This document shows positions 7,279 through 16,180 of a DNA stretch of 64,000 nt, piece by piece. How positions within the stretch are numbered: position 1 is the first letter of the stretch; the number at the start of each line of letters is the position of its first letter. The notes under the pieces were generated by a model. That model saw nothing but the letters and a program-made list of their open reading frames with translations. It searched no databases and was not told the DNA's origin. The DNA is from JALEFZ01 sp039820545 (GTDB lineage: Bacteria > Bacteroidota > Bacteroidia > J057). The stretch is taken from contig JBCBPW010000028.1 of the NCBI GenBank assembly GCA_039820545.1, positions 8,531 to 72,530 on the forward strand, in the 5' to 3' direction. A program made the position numbers and the translations under genes.

Positions 7279-8595
7279 ATGATTTATGTACTGACCGACG
7301 CTCGTTCCAATAGACTAACATATATTCAGGATATGATAGGGAGCCTCTTAGGGGTTCCCTTTTACTTTGTTACGCATTTCTCAGACATTCCCCCAAATAC
7401 TCCCTGGATCAACTATACCCATCGTCCACAACTAGGAGGACTACATATACAGCCTGCTTCTCTCTTATTTGAACAAGGTGTACAACCGCAAGATCTCCAT
7501 ATTCACTGGGAAAGGTTTCCTTACTTATTTGGGTATACATCAGAGGAAAAGGACAACCTCACATTCGATATTTTTGCGGCAGCCTTTTATTTGGTGACGG
7601 ACTATGAAAAGTATGTGGACTTTCGACCAGATAGGCATGGACGATACGATCAGGCTGCCTATCCCTCCGCTCAATGGAAGCTAGAGGAGGAGCCTTTGGT
7701 ACATCATTATGTGGAGGTCTTATGGAAGAAGCTACAAGAGGTATTTCCAGTGGAGATGCCTGCACGTCTACCTAAGGTGACCAGCGGTGAACTCACCTTT
7801 GATATTGATTATCCATGGAAGCATCGAAACAAGCCTGTCCCCATTATGCTTGGTGGGATACTGAAGGATCTTATTCAAGGGAATATTACAGGTTTTCAAG
7901 AACGTAGACGTGCCATTTTTCAAGTGGAAGATCCCTTTTACACCTTTGATCTTTTGCTCGACCATAGCAAAATCAGTCATACGCACTTCTTTTTCCTAAT
8001 CGACCATCATGCAAAGGAAGACAGCCGTTTTTCCTACAGGCAAAAAGATCTGCAAGCAATCGTCCTACGCATAGCAAGTCAAGGCTATCGCTCGGGCATT
8101 CATCCTTCCTTTATTTCCTATACCAGACCCGATGTCATACAGCATGAGATAAAGGCTTTGCGCCAGTTAATTGACCAGCCGATTCGCAGTTCCCGACAGC
8201 ATTTTCTGAGGCACAAGCTCCCCGATACCTATCGTTATTTGCTGGCAGAGGGAATCAAGGAGGAATATACACCTTGCCTCTATGCATCTGGTGGATTTCC
8301 CTATGGGATGGCGAGCCCCTTTTACTGGTACGATCTGCTGAAAGAGGAACAAACAGATCTGCGGCTGCACCCTACGATGATCATGGATCGGACCTTGCAT
8401 ACGTATATGAAGCTGACACCTGAACTGGCTTACCAGCGGTTTTTAGATTTGAAGACGACAACGGAGGTCTATGGTGGCAAGTTTACGCTGCTTTTGCACA
8501 ATGATACCTTGTCTGACAGTGGGGAATGGGCTGGCTGGCTGGATACGATATTGAAAATGATGGAGGAAGTGCAGGGGCTAGATGCTGCTTTTTAG
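7279..8595 (+). CDS. Polysaccharide deacetylase-family protein
   Basis: This 438-residue protein has a C-terminal half resembling the polysaccharide deacetylase (NodB) fold: FDIDYPWKHR early in the domain, FFFLIDHHAKEDSRF, and GYRSGIHPSFIS, which fits the zinc-binding HxxxS motif. A later stretch, ASGGFPYGMASPFYWYDL, also fits deacetylase relatives. The N-terminal ~170 residues match the style of the extra domain found in Bacteroidota relatives. There is no signal peptide, so it may act in the cytosol on a lipid- or sugar-linked intermediate. It is followed by a good terminator at 8681-8715. The substrate is unknown. Confidence 0.8.
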   Translation: MIYVLTDARSNRLTYIQDMIGSLLGVPFYFVTHFSDIPPNTPWINYTHRPQLGGLHIQPASLLFEQGVQPQDLHIHWERFPYLFGYTSEEKDNLTFDIFAAAFYLVTDYEKYVDFRPDRHGRYDQAAYPSAQWKLEEEPLVHHYVEVLWKKLQEVFPVEMPARLPKVTSGELTFDIDYPWKHRNKPVPIMLGGILKDLIQGNITGFQERRRAIFQVEDPFYTFDLLLDHSKISHTHFFFLIDHHAKEDSRFSYRQKDLQAIVLRIASQGYRSGIHPSFISYTRPDVIQHEIKALRQLIDQPIRSSRQHFLRHKLPDTYRYLLAEGIKEEYTPCLYASGGFPYGMASPFYWYDLLKEEQTDLRLHPTMIMDRTLHTYMKLTPELAYQRFLDLKTTTEVYGGKFTLLLHNDTLSDSGEWAGWLDTILKMMEEVQGLDAAF

Positions 8596-8680
8596 GCAGG
8601 ACCACTGCCATAGTATGGTCAAATGATATATCAAATCCTGTCCTGAGAGACCCCATTAGTAGCGCACCTACATAGAGGAT

Positions 8681-8715
8681 AAAAAAAAAGCACCGCTTTA
8701 TCTGCGATGCTTTTT
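8681..8715. terminator. Bidirectional intrinsic terminator
   Basis: A stem AAAAAGCA-CGC / GCG-TGCTTTTT with a 7-base loop lies between two convergent genes (deacetylase to the left, CHU_C-type protein to the right). An A-run precedes it and a T-run follows it, so it can work for both strands. Confidence 0.8.
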
Positions 8716-8735
8716 ATGTTGGGGGATTGTTGTCT

Positions 8736-9101
8736 TTATCGTACGAGGACAATCTCTCCACGCTCTACGACGCGATTGCCCGTCTCTTGCTGGATAAACT
8801 GTAGCTTCCATTTGTAAAATCCTTGCGGGAGTGGCTTACCGTTGTGTGTGCCGTCCCAAACTTCGTGGATTTGTTTAGATTGGAAAATCAGGTTTGACTG
8901 ATTGTCTGTAATCTGCAACTGATACTGCGACCACTTGCATCCTGGCTCAATGAAAAAGAAATCGTTGATGCCATCTCCATTGGGAGAAATGCTACCAGGG
9001 ACATGGGCGACACAGTTTGGCTGTGCATCTGGCTTGTAGGAAGTCAACCCCATGCCGAATAGGGTAGAGCAAAGAACTATGAGTATAATAAGTTTATTCA
9101 T
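8736..9101 (-). CDS. Stand-alone gliding-motility C-terminal (CHU_C/T9SS type B) domain protein
   Basis: This 121-residue protein has a signal peptide (MNKLIILIVLCSTLFGMG) and then little more than the C-terminal domain normally found at the end of giant secreted proteins. Visible motifs are SPNGDGINDFFFIEPGC, LQITDNQSNLIFQS, WDGTHNGKPLPQGFYKWKL and a short basic tail. In other proteins this module serves as the type B sorting signal for the type IX secretion system. Here it has no cargo domain, which is unusual: either a remnant of a larger gene, a minimal surface protein, or a decoy. No upstream in-frame extension to a bigger protein is visible. Confidence 0.85.
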   Translation of the reverse strand: MNKLIILIVLCSTLFGMGLTSYKPDAQPNCVAHVPGSISPNGDGINDFFFIEPGCKWSQYQLQITDNQSNLIFQSKQIHEVWDGTHNGKPLPQGFYKWKLQFIQQETGNRVVERGEIVLVR

Positions 9102-9445
9102 GGATTATTTCCGAGGATTACAATACAATAATAGAAAGAATCCTGTCTGAATAAGCTAAATTCTCGGTGAATGGAAAAAATCGCGCCATAAATGAGCGGT
9201 TTCGTGAGAAATACGGAAAATATTCCAGTACCTACTTTTCTTGGAGAGATGTATTGTTTTAATGTTCGTATAATATGGGATCTGTGTAAGATTTTTATTA
9301 CAATTATTGAATAAATAAATCCCTTATTATCAAAGTGTTAGAAATCTTACATTTCTTGTGTAAATTCATATGACGTATAGGGGATGTAAGATTTTTTCAG
9401 AAAATGAAAGAAAATATTTTGGGTTCCGAAAAATATTTTTTTGGA
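9102..9445. other. 344-bp AT-rich intergenic region with inverted 10-mers
   Basis: No gene is seen. The region lies downstream of uvrC and upstream of the CHU_C-domain gene (both leftward). It holds three copies of TGTAAGATTT: forward at 9285-9294 and 9385-9394, inverted at 9342-9351. Near 9411-9441 there is an AAATATTTT/AAAAATATTT inverted pair just after uvrC that could end its transcript. Confidence 0.6.
9285..9394. repeat. Three TGTAAGATTT 10-mers in alternating orientation
   Basis: Exact copies lie at 9285-9294 (plus), 9342-9351 (minus, AAATCTTACA) and 9385-9394 (plus). Any two neighbours form a perfect inverted repeat. They sit about 185-290 bp upstream of the CHU_C-domain gene and may be binding sites for a regulator; this is not established. 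Confidence 0.6.
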
Positions 9446-11272
9446 TCAAATTATTCCTTCCTCCTTAGCATCCTGAATCAATTTTGCACGATGATGTCCA
9501 AGTTTTTCTACAAGCTCCTGTGTGGAAGCCTCTTTTAGTTTTTTTACGGATCGGAATATCTTGAGGATTTCTTGCTCCGCTTTGGGACCGATGCCTTTGA
9601 TCTGTGTCAGACGTGAGCGCTGATTGGCCGCTTTGGAGCGCAAATCACGGTGAAAGGTTATCGCAAATCGGTGCGCCTCGTTGCGCAGCTGTTGAATTAA
9701 ATGTAACGCAGGACTCTTTTTATCTATATGTAAGGGAATCGGATCTCCTACACGATAGATTTCTTCCAACCTCTTGGCGATACCGATCATGGGAACCTGC
9801 CCCAAAAGTCCCACTTCTCGCAAGGCGTTGGCGGCACTACTCAACTGACCTTTTCCGCCATCGATGACGATCAACTTGGGAAGGGGTTGATTTTCCTTGA
9901 GCAGGCGGCTGTAGCGACGTCCCACGATCTCTTCCATCGAAGCAAAATCGTCAGGACCTTCTACGGTCTTAATCTTGAAGTGGCGATAGTCTCGCTTGGA
10001 AGGTTTGCCCTCCTTGAAGACGACGCAAGAAGCGACAGGATTAGACCCCTGGATATTGGAGTTGTCAAAGCACTCGATATGATCGGGCAATACATGCAGG
10101 TTGAGCTCTTTCTTGAGTTCCTCCATCATGGCCTCGTTCGGCTTCTTGCGCTGCTTGAAGTTTTGGGTATATAATTTCTCCGTCAGTAGGGTTCGGCAAT
10201 TTTTCAGAGACAGATCGACCAGATGCTTTTTGTCTCCACGCTGTGGTACAGACACTTTGACCCCCTCTGGCAATTCATCCTCCTCCATTTCTAGATTGGA
10301 TACGATTTCTTTGCCCATCTCCTCATCTCCTGCCATCATATGCATGAGGGTCGCCTGAAGGATTTCGTGTTCCTCTTCTTGATTATGTCGCTTGATCTCA
10401 AAGGAGTGCGTCTGGACGATGGCTCCGTGCAGGACCTTGAAGTGATTGACCACGGCCAGATGTGCTTCGGACTCGATCGTGATAACTTCGAGATCGTCGA
10501 TTTTCTCCGATACCACGGTGCTACGTCTTCTATAGGCTTGAACGCCTTCTAGCTTACGTTTATAATAGTCTGCTTTTTCAAATTCGTAATCTGCTGCTGC
10601 GTCCTTCATGCTCTGTTCCAGCATCCGAAGCACAGGGCCGAGATTTCCTCTAAGGATATGTCGAATCTGGGCAATGCCCTCATTGTAGGTCGCTTCATCT
10701 ATCCGCCCTTCGCAAGGAGCACCACAGTTCCCAATCTGGAACTCCAGACATTTTTTGAATTTCCCTGCTTGTATATTGGTCTCCGATAGATGATAATTGC
10801 AATTGCGTAGCTGGATGAATCCTCTGATCAGATCTAAAATAGCCTTCATCGTCGTCACACTCGGATAAGGACCATAGTAGGTCGACCCATCGTCGATTTT
10901 GGTACGTGTAGGAAATACCCTGGGAAACCGCTCATTCTTGATACATATATAAGGATAGGTCTTTCCGTCCTTCAAAAGGATATTGTACCGCGGCTGATGA
11001 TTCTTGATCATGTTGTTTTCCAGCAGCAGGGCTTCGACCTCACTATTCACCACCGTGTAGGCGATGTCGTCGATGTTGCGCACCATGTGCTGGATGCGGT
11101 AGCTATGGAGGCGACCAGAAGTAAAATAGGAACCCACCCGTTTGCGGAGATTTTTAGCTTTTCCTATATAAATGATGGTCCCTTTTTTATTCAAAAAGCG
11201 GTATACCCCTGGCTCATGGGGCAGATCTTTGACTTTGGCAGCTACTGCAGGTTGAATCTCCATAGGATGCAT
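9446..11272 (-). CDS. uvrC: Excinuclease ABC subunit C
   Basis: This 608-residue protein makes both incisions in UvrABC nucleotide excision repair. The N-terminal GIY-YIG nuclease is visible (PGVYRFLN...IIYIGKAKNLRKRVGSYF, about residues 18-50). It is followed by a UvrB-interacting UVR region, a middle RNase-H-like nuclease domain (HIECFDNSNIQG, VIDGGKGQLSSA) and a C-terminal helix-hairpin-helix (LTQIKGIGPKAEQEILKIF). The length is standard. The next gene upstream, rsmA, is about 145 bp away on the same strand. Confidence 0.97.
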   Translation of the reverse strand: MHPMEIQPAVAAKVKDLPHEPGVYRFLNKKGTIIYIGKAKNLRKRVGSYFTSGRLHSYRIQHMVRNIDDIAYTVVNSEVEALLLENNMIKNHQPRYNILLKDGKTYPYICIKNERFPRVFPTRTKIDDGSTYYGPYPSVTTMKAILDLIRGFIQLRNCNYHLSETNIQAGKFKKCLEFQIGNCGAPCEGRIDEATYNEGIAQIRHILRGNLGPVLRMLEQSMKDAAADYEFEKADYYKRKLEGVQAYRRRSTVVSEKIDDLEVITIESEAHLAVVNHFKVLHGAIVQTHSFEIKRHNQEEEHEILQATLMHMMAGDEEMGKEIVSNLEMEEDELPEGVKVSVPQRGDKKHLVDLSLKNCRTLLTEKLYTQNFKQRKKPNEAMMEELKKELNLHVLPDHIECFDNSNIQGSNPVASCVVFKEGKPSKRDYRHFKIKTVEGPDDFASMEEIVGRRYSRLLKENQPLPKLIVIDGGKGQLSSAANALREVGLLGQVPMIGIAKRLEEIYRVGDPIPLHIDKKSPALHLIQQLRNEAHRFAITFHRDLRSKAANQRSRLTQIKGIGPKAEQEILKIFRSVKKLKEASTQELVEKLGHHRAKLIQDAKEEGII

Positions 11273-11417
11273 TCTGAACGCAAGGAAGAAAAAAAAGTTT
11301 TGGGTAATTCAATGAAAGCTCGACCCTTAACTTTTCATGATAATGTGAACTAAGCTAGCACAATTCCGATGTACCCAAGAGCTACATGTTAGATCTAAGT
11401 TCTCACCTCTCACAATC

Positions 11418-12176
11418 TCACGGAAGCAGGTGCTTCGCAAGGTGGGCAAATTGCTCCACGGACAATTCCTCCGCACGTTTCTTCCACCATATTTCCTTTT
11501 CCTCAAAATCTTCAAAAGATACCCCTTTCAAAGCATTTCTCAGGGTCTTACGCCTTTGGCTGAAGGCTTGCTTGACGACTCTTTTGAGGGTAGAGAAAGG
11601 AATCTCGGGCACCTCTGTTTTAGGGACAATCTTCAGTACCCCACTCACGACCTTCGGTGGGGGACGAAAGACTTCTGGCGGAACGGAGAACTCATAGGTA
11701 ACATCAAAATAAGTCTGCATCAGTATACTCAAAATGCCGTAAGTCTTATTTCCATGTGGGGAGGCGATTCTTTCTGCTACCTCCTTTTGAATCATAAAAA
11801 CCCCTTCGTGAATTTTTTCTCTGTATTCTATGACCTGGAAAAAGAAAGGAGAGCTAATGTTGTAGGGAAGATTTCCGATCAGACCGACCTTATCAAAGCC
11901 CTCAGGTGTCCAGCGCAGCACATCCTGATGAATGATGTGTACTTGTTCAGGCAGAAAGGTCTTACGCAGCAACCGCACAGCATCTACATCTATTTCTACT
12001 ACGTGAACTTTGGGATAGACATCCAACAGCAGGCGCGTAAGCACACCTTCCCCAGGACCGATCTCTACGATGTCTGTCCCTTCAGGCACGTCCAGCGTCT
12101 CGGCAATGCGTCGCGCCACATGCAAATCTTTCAAAAAGTGCTGCCCGAGGTATTTTTTAGGTTTCAGATTATGCAC
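11418..12176 (-). CDS. rsmA: 16S rRNA dimethyladenosine transferase
   Basis: This 252-residue KsgA-type enzyme dimethylates two adjacent adenosines near the 3' end of 16S rRNA using S-adenosylmethionine. Visible are KKYLGQHFLKD at the start, SAM-binding VEIGPGEGVLTRLLL, the acidic VVEIDVDAV and the catalytic GNLPYNISSPFFF. The C-terminal helical domain includes QAFSQRRKTLRNALKG. The length is normal. It is divergent from the aminopeptidase gene at 12346. Confidence 0.96.
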   Translation of the reverse strand: MHNLKPKKYLGQHFLKDLHVARRIAETLDVPEGTDIVEIGPGEGVLTRLLLDVYPKVHVVEIDVDAVRLLRKTFLPEQVHIIHQDVLRWTPEGFDKVGLIGNLPYNISSPFFFQVIEYREKIHEGVFMIQKEVAERIASPHGNKTYGILSILMQTYFDVTYEFSVPPEVFRPPPKVVSGVLKIVPKTEVPEIPFSTLKRVVKQAFSQRRKTLRNALKGVSFEDFEEKEIWWKKRAEELSVEQFAHLAKHLLP

Positions 12177-12345
12177 TGAAGTTGTAATTTAGTCGCTTAA
12201 GGAACGTTAAAAATAGAATTTATAGCTGAAAAGCGAGTTCCATATGGGAAAAGTGCAGAAATGATTGCACACATTTCCCTACTTTACGAAACTAGCAAAA
12301 TAAAGCCAAACCCAGCCACCTCATATCAAGAACGAAAAGACCTAG

Positions 12346-13761
12346 ATGAATATACAACTGACCTCCTCGATTACAGTTTCTCAGTCTCCAACACTTGTAG
12401 TGCTTCTCGCGACCTCAAACCAAGCCTCACACTGGGAAAATACCCGACTTCAAAACTACCCATTACCCGAGAACTGGACACAGCCCGATGAAAAAAGACT
12501 GCTCCCTCAAGCAGATCATACCCTCCTCTTGATGGGGATGGGGGATGCGCCTCGCTTAGAGGATATACGGAAAGCCGCCCATCATGTGTTGCAGGTGACC
12601 AAGGATTTTCAGTATCAGACGTTGATAGTAGAAGGTTTGAAGGCGATGGAAGGGACAGGTGTATATGGCGCCTTTGCTGAAGGACTCTATCTGAGCAACT
12701 ACCAATTTACGACCTACAAGTCTACGAAACCTACGCAGGCTTTGCAGGATGTTTTTTTGGTGGGGAATGAATCTAAGACATCTGAACTGACACAAGCGCA
12801 AAAGATTGCCGAAGCTACTTGTGTAGCTAGAGATTTGATCAATGAACCCGTGATTACCCTCACGCCTGTAGAGCTTGCCAATAGAATGACAGCCTATGGG
12901 AAGAAATACGGATTTGAGGTTGAGGTTTTTCACAAAGCCAAAATCCAGAGCCTCAAAATGGGGGGGCTACTCGCAGTAAATTTGGGTAGCGAGGACCCTC
13001 CGACTTTTACCATCATGGAGTACAAGCCTGAGAATCCCACCAATGAACAACCCATCATCCTGGTAGGGAAGGGCGTGGTGTTTGACACGGGAGGATTGAG
13101 CTTGAAGCCTACGGCCAACTCTATGGACTTCATGAAGGCAGACATGGCAGGTGCCGCGGCAGTGATTGGAGCCATGTGTGGGATTGCATCTTTGAAGCTG
13201 GACAAGCATGTAATCGGACTGATTCCTGCAACGGATAATCGCCCAGGTAAAAAAGCCTATGTCCCCAGTGATGTGATCACGATGTTTGATGGTTCGACTG
13301 TAGAAGTGCTGAATACAGATGCAGAAGGAAGAATGATCCTAGCAGACGCCTTGGCCTATGCCAAGCAATACAATCCTGAGTTGGTCATCGATCTGGCGAC
13401 TTTGACAGGTGCGAAGGTGATTGCGATCGGAAGCCAAGGCATCGGGATGATGAGCACGGCAGATGAGGAGACCAAGGCGCGATTCAAAACAGCAGGTGAA
13501 GCCGTCTACGAACGATTGGTAGAGTTTCCTCTGTGGAAGGAATATGGAGATTTGCTGAAAAGTGAGGTCGCCGATCGAAAAAATATTGGGGGCAGAGAAG
13601 CGGGTGCTATCACTGCAGGGAAATTTTTGGAACACTTCACAGACTACCCCTGGATACACTTAGACATCGCAGGTTCGGCTTTTTTGCACAAGCCCGATGC
13701 TTACAGAGGTAAGCAGGGGACAGGAACGGGTGTGCGGTTATTGATTGAATTTTTATCTTAG
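12346..13761 (+). CDS. pepA: Leucyl aminopeptidase, M17 family
   Basis: This 471-residue cytosolic metallo-aminopeptidase has the family signature NTDAEGRMIL, metal ligands in VGKGVVFDTGGLSLKP and FMKADMAGAAAV, and C-terminal GAITAGKFLEHF...WIHLDIAGSAF. The N-terminal macro-like domain is shortened relative to E. coli PepA but typical for Bacteroidota. The protein should release N-terminal residues from peptides during turnover. It stands alone with divergent rsmA upstream. Confidence 0.93.
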   Translation: MNIQLTSSITVSQSPTLVVLLATSNQASHWENTRLQNYPLPENWTQPDEKRLLPQADHTLLLMGMGDAPRLEDIRKAAHHVLQVTKDFQYQTLIVEGLKAMEGTGVYGAFAEGLYLSNYQFTTYKSTKPTQALQDVFLVGNESKTSELTQAQKIAEATCVARDLINEPVITLTPVELANRMTAYGKKYGFEVEVFHKAKIQSLKMGGLLAVNLGSEDPPTFTIMEYKPENPTNEQPIILVGKGVVFDTGGLSLKPTANSMDFMKADMAGAAAVIGAMCGIASLKLDKHVIGLIPATDNRPGKKAYVPSDVITMFDGSTVEVLNTDAEGRMILADALAYAKQYNPELVIDLATLTGAKVIAIGSQGIGMMSTADEETKARFKTAGEAVYERLVEFPLWKEYGDLLKSEVADRKNIGGREAGAITAGKFLEHFTDYPWIHLDIAGSAFLHKPDAYRGKQGTGTGVRLLIEFLS

Positions 13762-13889
13762 CAGTCAAAATAGAAGGTAAGGGCTATTCTATCTACTAAA
13801 AGCACATCAATTGTATTACGATGCAGTACTTGACGCACCTTATCTTCTGAGTGGGAGTACGAATAGCTCCTCGCATAAAGGAATATCAC

Positions 13890-14990
13890 ATGAGTGGAAA
13901 TAGATCCAAGAATCAAGGAAAATCTAATCATACGCCTAAACTGAAAATAGGCATTACCATCGGAGATGTAAACGGGATCGGTCCAGAGCTGATCATCAAA
14001 GCCTTCCTCGACCAGCGACTCAAGGAGGTCTGCATTCCCATTATTTATGGCTCCTCTCGGGTTATCAATATTTATCGCAAAGTAATGAAAGTCAATAAGT
14101 TTCATTACGTAGTGATTCAAAACCCCTCTCAGGCACAGTATAAGAAGCTCAACATCATCGAGTGTATTCCTGGCTTGGAGAGAGTAGACATTGGGAAGCC
14201 CTCTGAGATTGGAGGAAGTGCGGCCCACTTGTCCTTGAAGCGCGCGATAGAGGATGCCCAGCATGGAGAGATCGATGCGCTGGTGACCATGCCAGTAGAT
14301 AAGGCGACTATGCAGGAATTTGTACCTGAATTTACGGGGCATACGGAGCTGTTGGCCAAGGCCTTCAACAAGGAAGAGACCCTCATGTTCATGATTGCCG
14401 AGCAACTCAAGGTAGGGACAGTCACCAACCACGTAGCGATCAAGGATATCTCACGCAATCTTTCTGTCGAGCGAATCGTAGCCAAGGCGCGCATCATGAA
14501 CGACGCGCTGGAAAATGACTTCAGCATCCAACGTCCGATGATCGCCATTTTGGGACTCAATCCGCATGCGGGCGATCGGGGAATCATCGGCCAGGAAGAG
14601 GCAGAAGTAATCTCGCATGCTGTAACCGAACTCAAAAAATCAGGGATCAAAGCCTTTGGGCCTTATCCGGCGGATGGGTATTTCGGAGCCTTGAGCTATC
14701 AGAAATTCCATGGCACACTTTCCATGTATCACGACCAGGGGCTTATCCCTTTCAAACTGGTGACGGGATTTCACGGGGTGAATTTCACGGCGGGCATTCC
14801 TTTCATCCGTACTTCGCCTGATCATGGAGTAGCTTATGACATTGCGGGTAAGGGAACAGCAGATGCGGCAAGTTTGCGTCAAGCACTTTACTGGGCGATA
14901 GACATCCACCAAAATCGGAAAATGAATGCAGAGCTGAAGGAAAATGTACTGCCTTCGTTGGAAGAGTTAGAGGAAAGGCAAGAAGGATAG
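13890..14990 (+). CDS. pdxA: 4-hydroxythreonine-4-phosphate dehydrogenase
   Basis: The start at 13890 (MSGNRSKNQG) is preferred over the in-frame ATG at 13851 because an AAAGGA lies just before it. The 366-residue enzyme oxidises 4-phosphohydroxy-threonine in the DXP-independent pyridoxal phosphate pathway. Motifs: GITIGDVNGIGPELI, the metal and substrate region GHTELLAKAFN, ILGLNPHAGDRGIIGQEE, GPYPADGYFG, and MYHDQGLIPFKL with the conserved HD. No other vitamin B6 gene is nearby. Confidence 0.95.
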   Translation: MSGNRSKNQGKSNHTPKLKIGITIGDVNGIGPELIIKAFLDQRLKEVCIPIIYGSSRVINIYRKVMKVNKFHYVVIQNPSQAQYKKLNIIECIPGLERVDIGKPSEIGGSAAHLSLKRAIEDAQHGEIDALVTMPVDKATMQEFVPEFTGHTELLAKAFNKEETLMFMIAEQLKVGTVTNHVAIKDISRNLSVERIVAKARIMNDALENDFSIQRPMIAILGLNPHAGDRGIIGQEEAEVISHAVTELKKSGIKAFGPYPADGYFGALSYQKFHGTLSMYHDQGLIPFKLVTGFHGVNFTAGIPFIRTSPDHGVAYDIAGKGTADAASLRQALYWAIDIHQNRKMNAELKENVLPSLEELEERQEG

Positions 14991-15121
14991 TGTCTAGCGA
15001 AAATAATTTATAATGAATAACGATTATTTTTAACATCGAATATTTGAGTTAATATTAAGAATCTTCTATATTAGAATGAACATTTAAAAAATCTAGTGTA
15101 ACAGCATAATTATTTAAAACC

Positions 15122-15592
15122 ATGCAAAAAAGTATTTTTTTATTTATCTCTTGCGTTTCTCTATTATGGTTATTGACAAGTTGTAGTCAAACAGATAAGC
15201 AGGTTCCTGAGTCTGCACTAAGACCTGGGACTACTATCTCAGAAGGTCAAATGCCCGTAGGGGAAATCATAAATGGTAAACCACGACTAGATATAGATGA
15301 AGCGCAGTTTCTAGACCAATGGAATCGAGACTTAAAGCTAAGTGGCATTACTTCAAATCTGACTAAGCTAGAACTCCTCGAATATCAATCACAGTTTTAT
15401 TTGATGGCTAGAGGAGAGCAGTTTCAATCTTCCAAGCTCATAGAAACGGATTTACAAGGGCGTGCTTTTGTTGCAGGCATTATGTGTACCACATCAGACT
15501 ATTCTTCAGAAATGAGGTGTATGCCACAAAATAAGCTCCAATGTTTTCCTTGTCAGAATAAGGGAAAATGTGTGAAGACGATTAGCTTATAA
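15122..15592 (+). CDS. Small lipoprotein of unknown function
   Basis: This 156-residue protein has a lipobox (LLTSC, cysteine near residue 21) after a hydrophobic signal. The mature part is acidic at first (DIDEAQFLDQWNRDLK) and has a cysteine-rich end (GIMCTTSD...MRCMP...LQCFPCQNKGKC). That end could form disulphides in the periplasm or bind a ligand. I do not recognise a family. It is followed by a terminator at 15625-15656. Confidence 0.7.
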   Translation: MQKSIFLFISCVSLLWLLTSCSQTDKQVPESALRPGTTISEGQMPVGEIINGKPRLDIDEAQFLDQWNRDLKLSGITSNLTKLELLEYQSQFYLMARGEQFQSSKLIETDLQGRAFVAGIMCTTSDYSSEMRCMPQNKLQCFPCQNKGKCVKTISL

Positions 15593-15624
15593 AATTTGCA
15601 TAAAAAAGCGAAAGATATTCAAGT

Positions 15625-15656
15625 AAAGGCCTGTGAGAGCGGGCCTTTATTTTTTT
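15625..15656. terminator. Intrinsic terminator between convergent genes
   Basis: The stem AAAGGCC / GGCCTTT with a 10-base loop is followed by ATTTTTTT. It ends the lipoprotein transcript and overlaps the last codons of the convergent gene at 15647. Confidence 0.8.
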
Positions 15657-16108
15657 GTCCGCTCTTTCCCTTCCTCCGACAAAGCCATAGAATTTCTGCG
15701 CGTCATAGATTTGATCTTAGAGGCTTGGCGAAATCTCAGGGCTGACCAATCCGCATCAATTGCCACCATGCGCACGCCTTCATACCCCAGCTCTCCCAAG
15801 GGCTTCCATGCTCCTGAATCACGGTTGATATCGGACTTGTATTTCTTGGAGGATTTTTTGGGATAGGCAAAGTAAAGAATGGCATCTTCAGCCAACCTAT
15901 CTTGAATCTGCGGAATCGCCGCATGAAGATCCGCTTCCATTTCTGTGAAAATGAGGGCATACGTGTAGACATGTGTTTCGTCGATGCTACAATCTACCTG
16001 AGTGATCGCTTCCATGTCTGCCATTGCGTCTTCGAATGCCTCAGGCGCATGGAGGACCAAAACACGTGCTTGGTCCTTGTAGTTCATTTTCTTAAAAATA
16101 GCGTTCAT
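15647..16108 (-). CDS. Conserved hypothetical protein
   Basis: From the ATG at 16108 the protein has 153 residues; an extension to 16144 is less likely. It begins MNAIFKKMNYKDQARVLVLHAPEAFE, then has an acidic middle and LAEDAILYFAYPKKSSKKYKSDINRDSG, GELGYEGVRMVAIDADWSALRF and a basic tail. The combination of YKDQ, LYFAYPKKSSK and VAIDADWSALRFR resembles a family of small uncharacterised proteins (DUF3052-like). There is no signal peptide. The function is unknown. Confidence 0.65.
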   Translation of the reverse strand: MNAIFKKMNYKDQARVLVLHAPEAFEDAMADMEAITQVDCSIDETHVYTYALIFTEMEADLHAAIPQIQDRLAEDAILYFAYPKKSSKKYKSDINRDSGAWKPLGELGYEGVRMVAIDADWSALRFRQASKIKSMTRRNSMALSEEGKERTKK

Positions 16109-16180
16109 ATGCGTGTCTTTGAAACAGAAAGATAAAAGAATCACAATAAGACACCGAAGGTGTGGATAAAAAACAGGAAG

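Noticed and set aside
11430..12179. 249-residue plus-strand frame antisense to rsmA
   Set aside because: Exactly opposite a well-supported rsmA gene and with no family motifs; a shadow frame.
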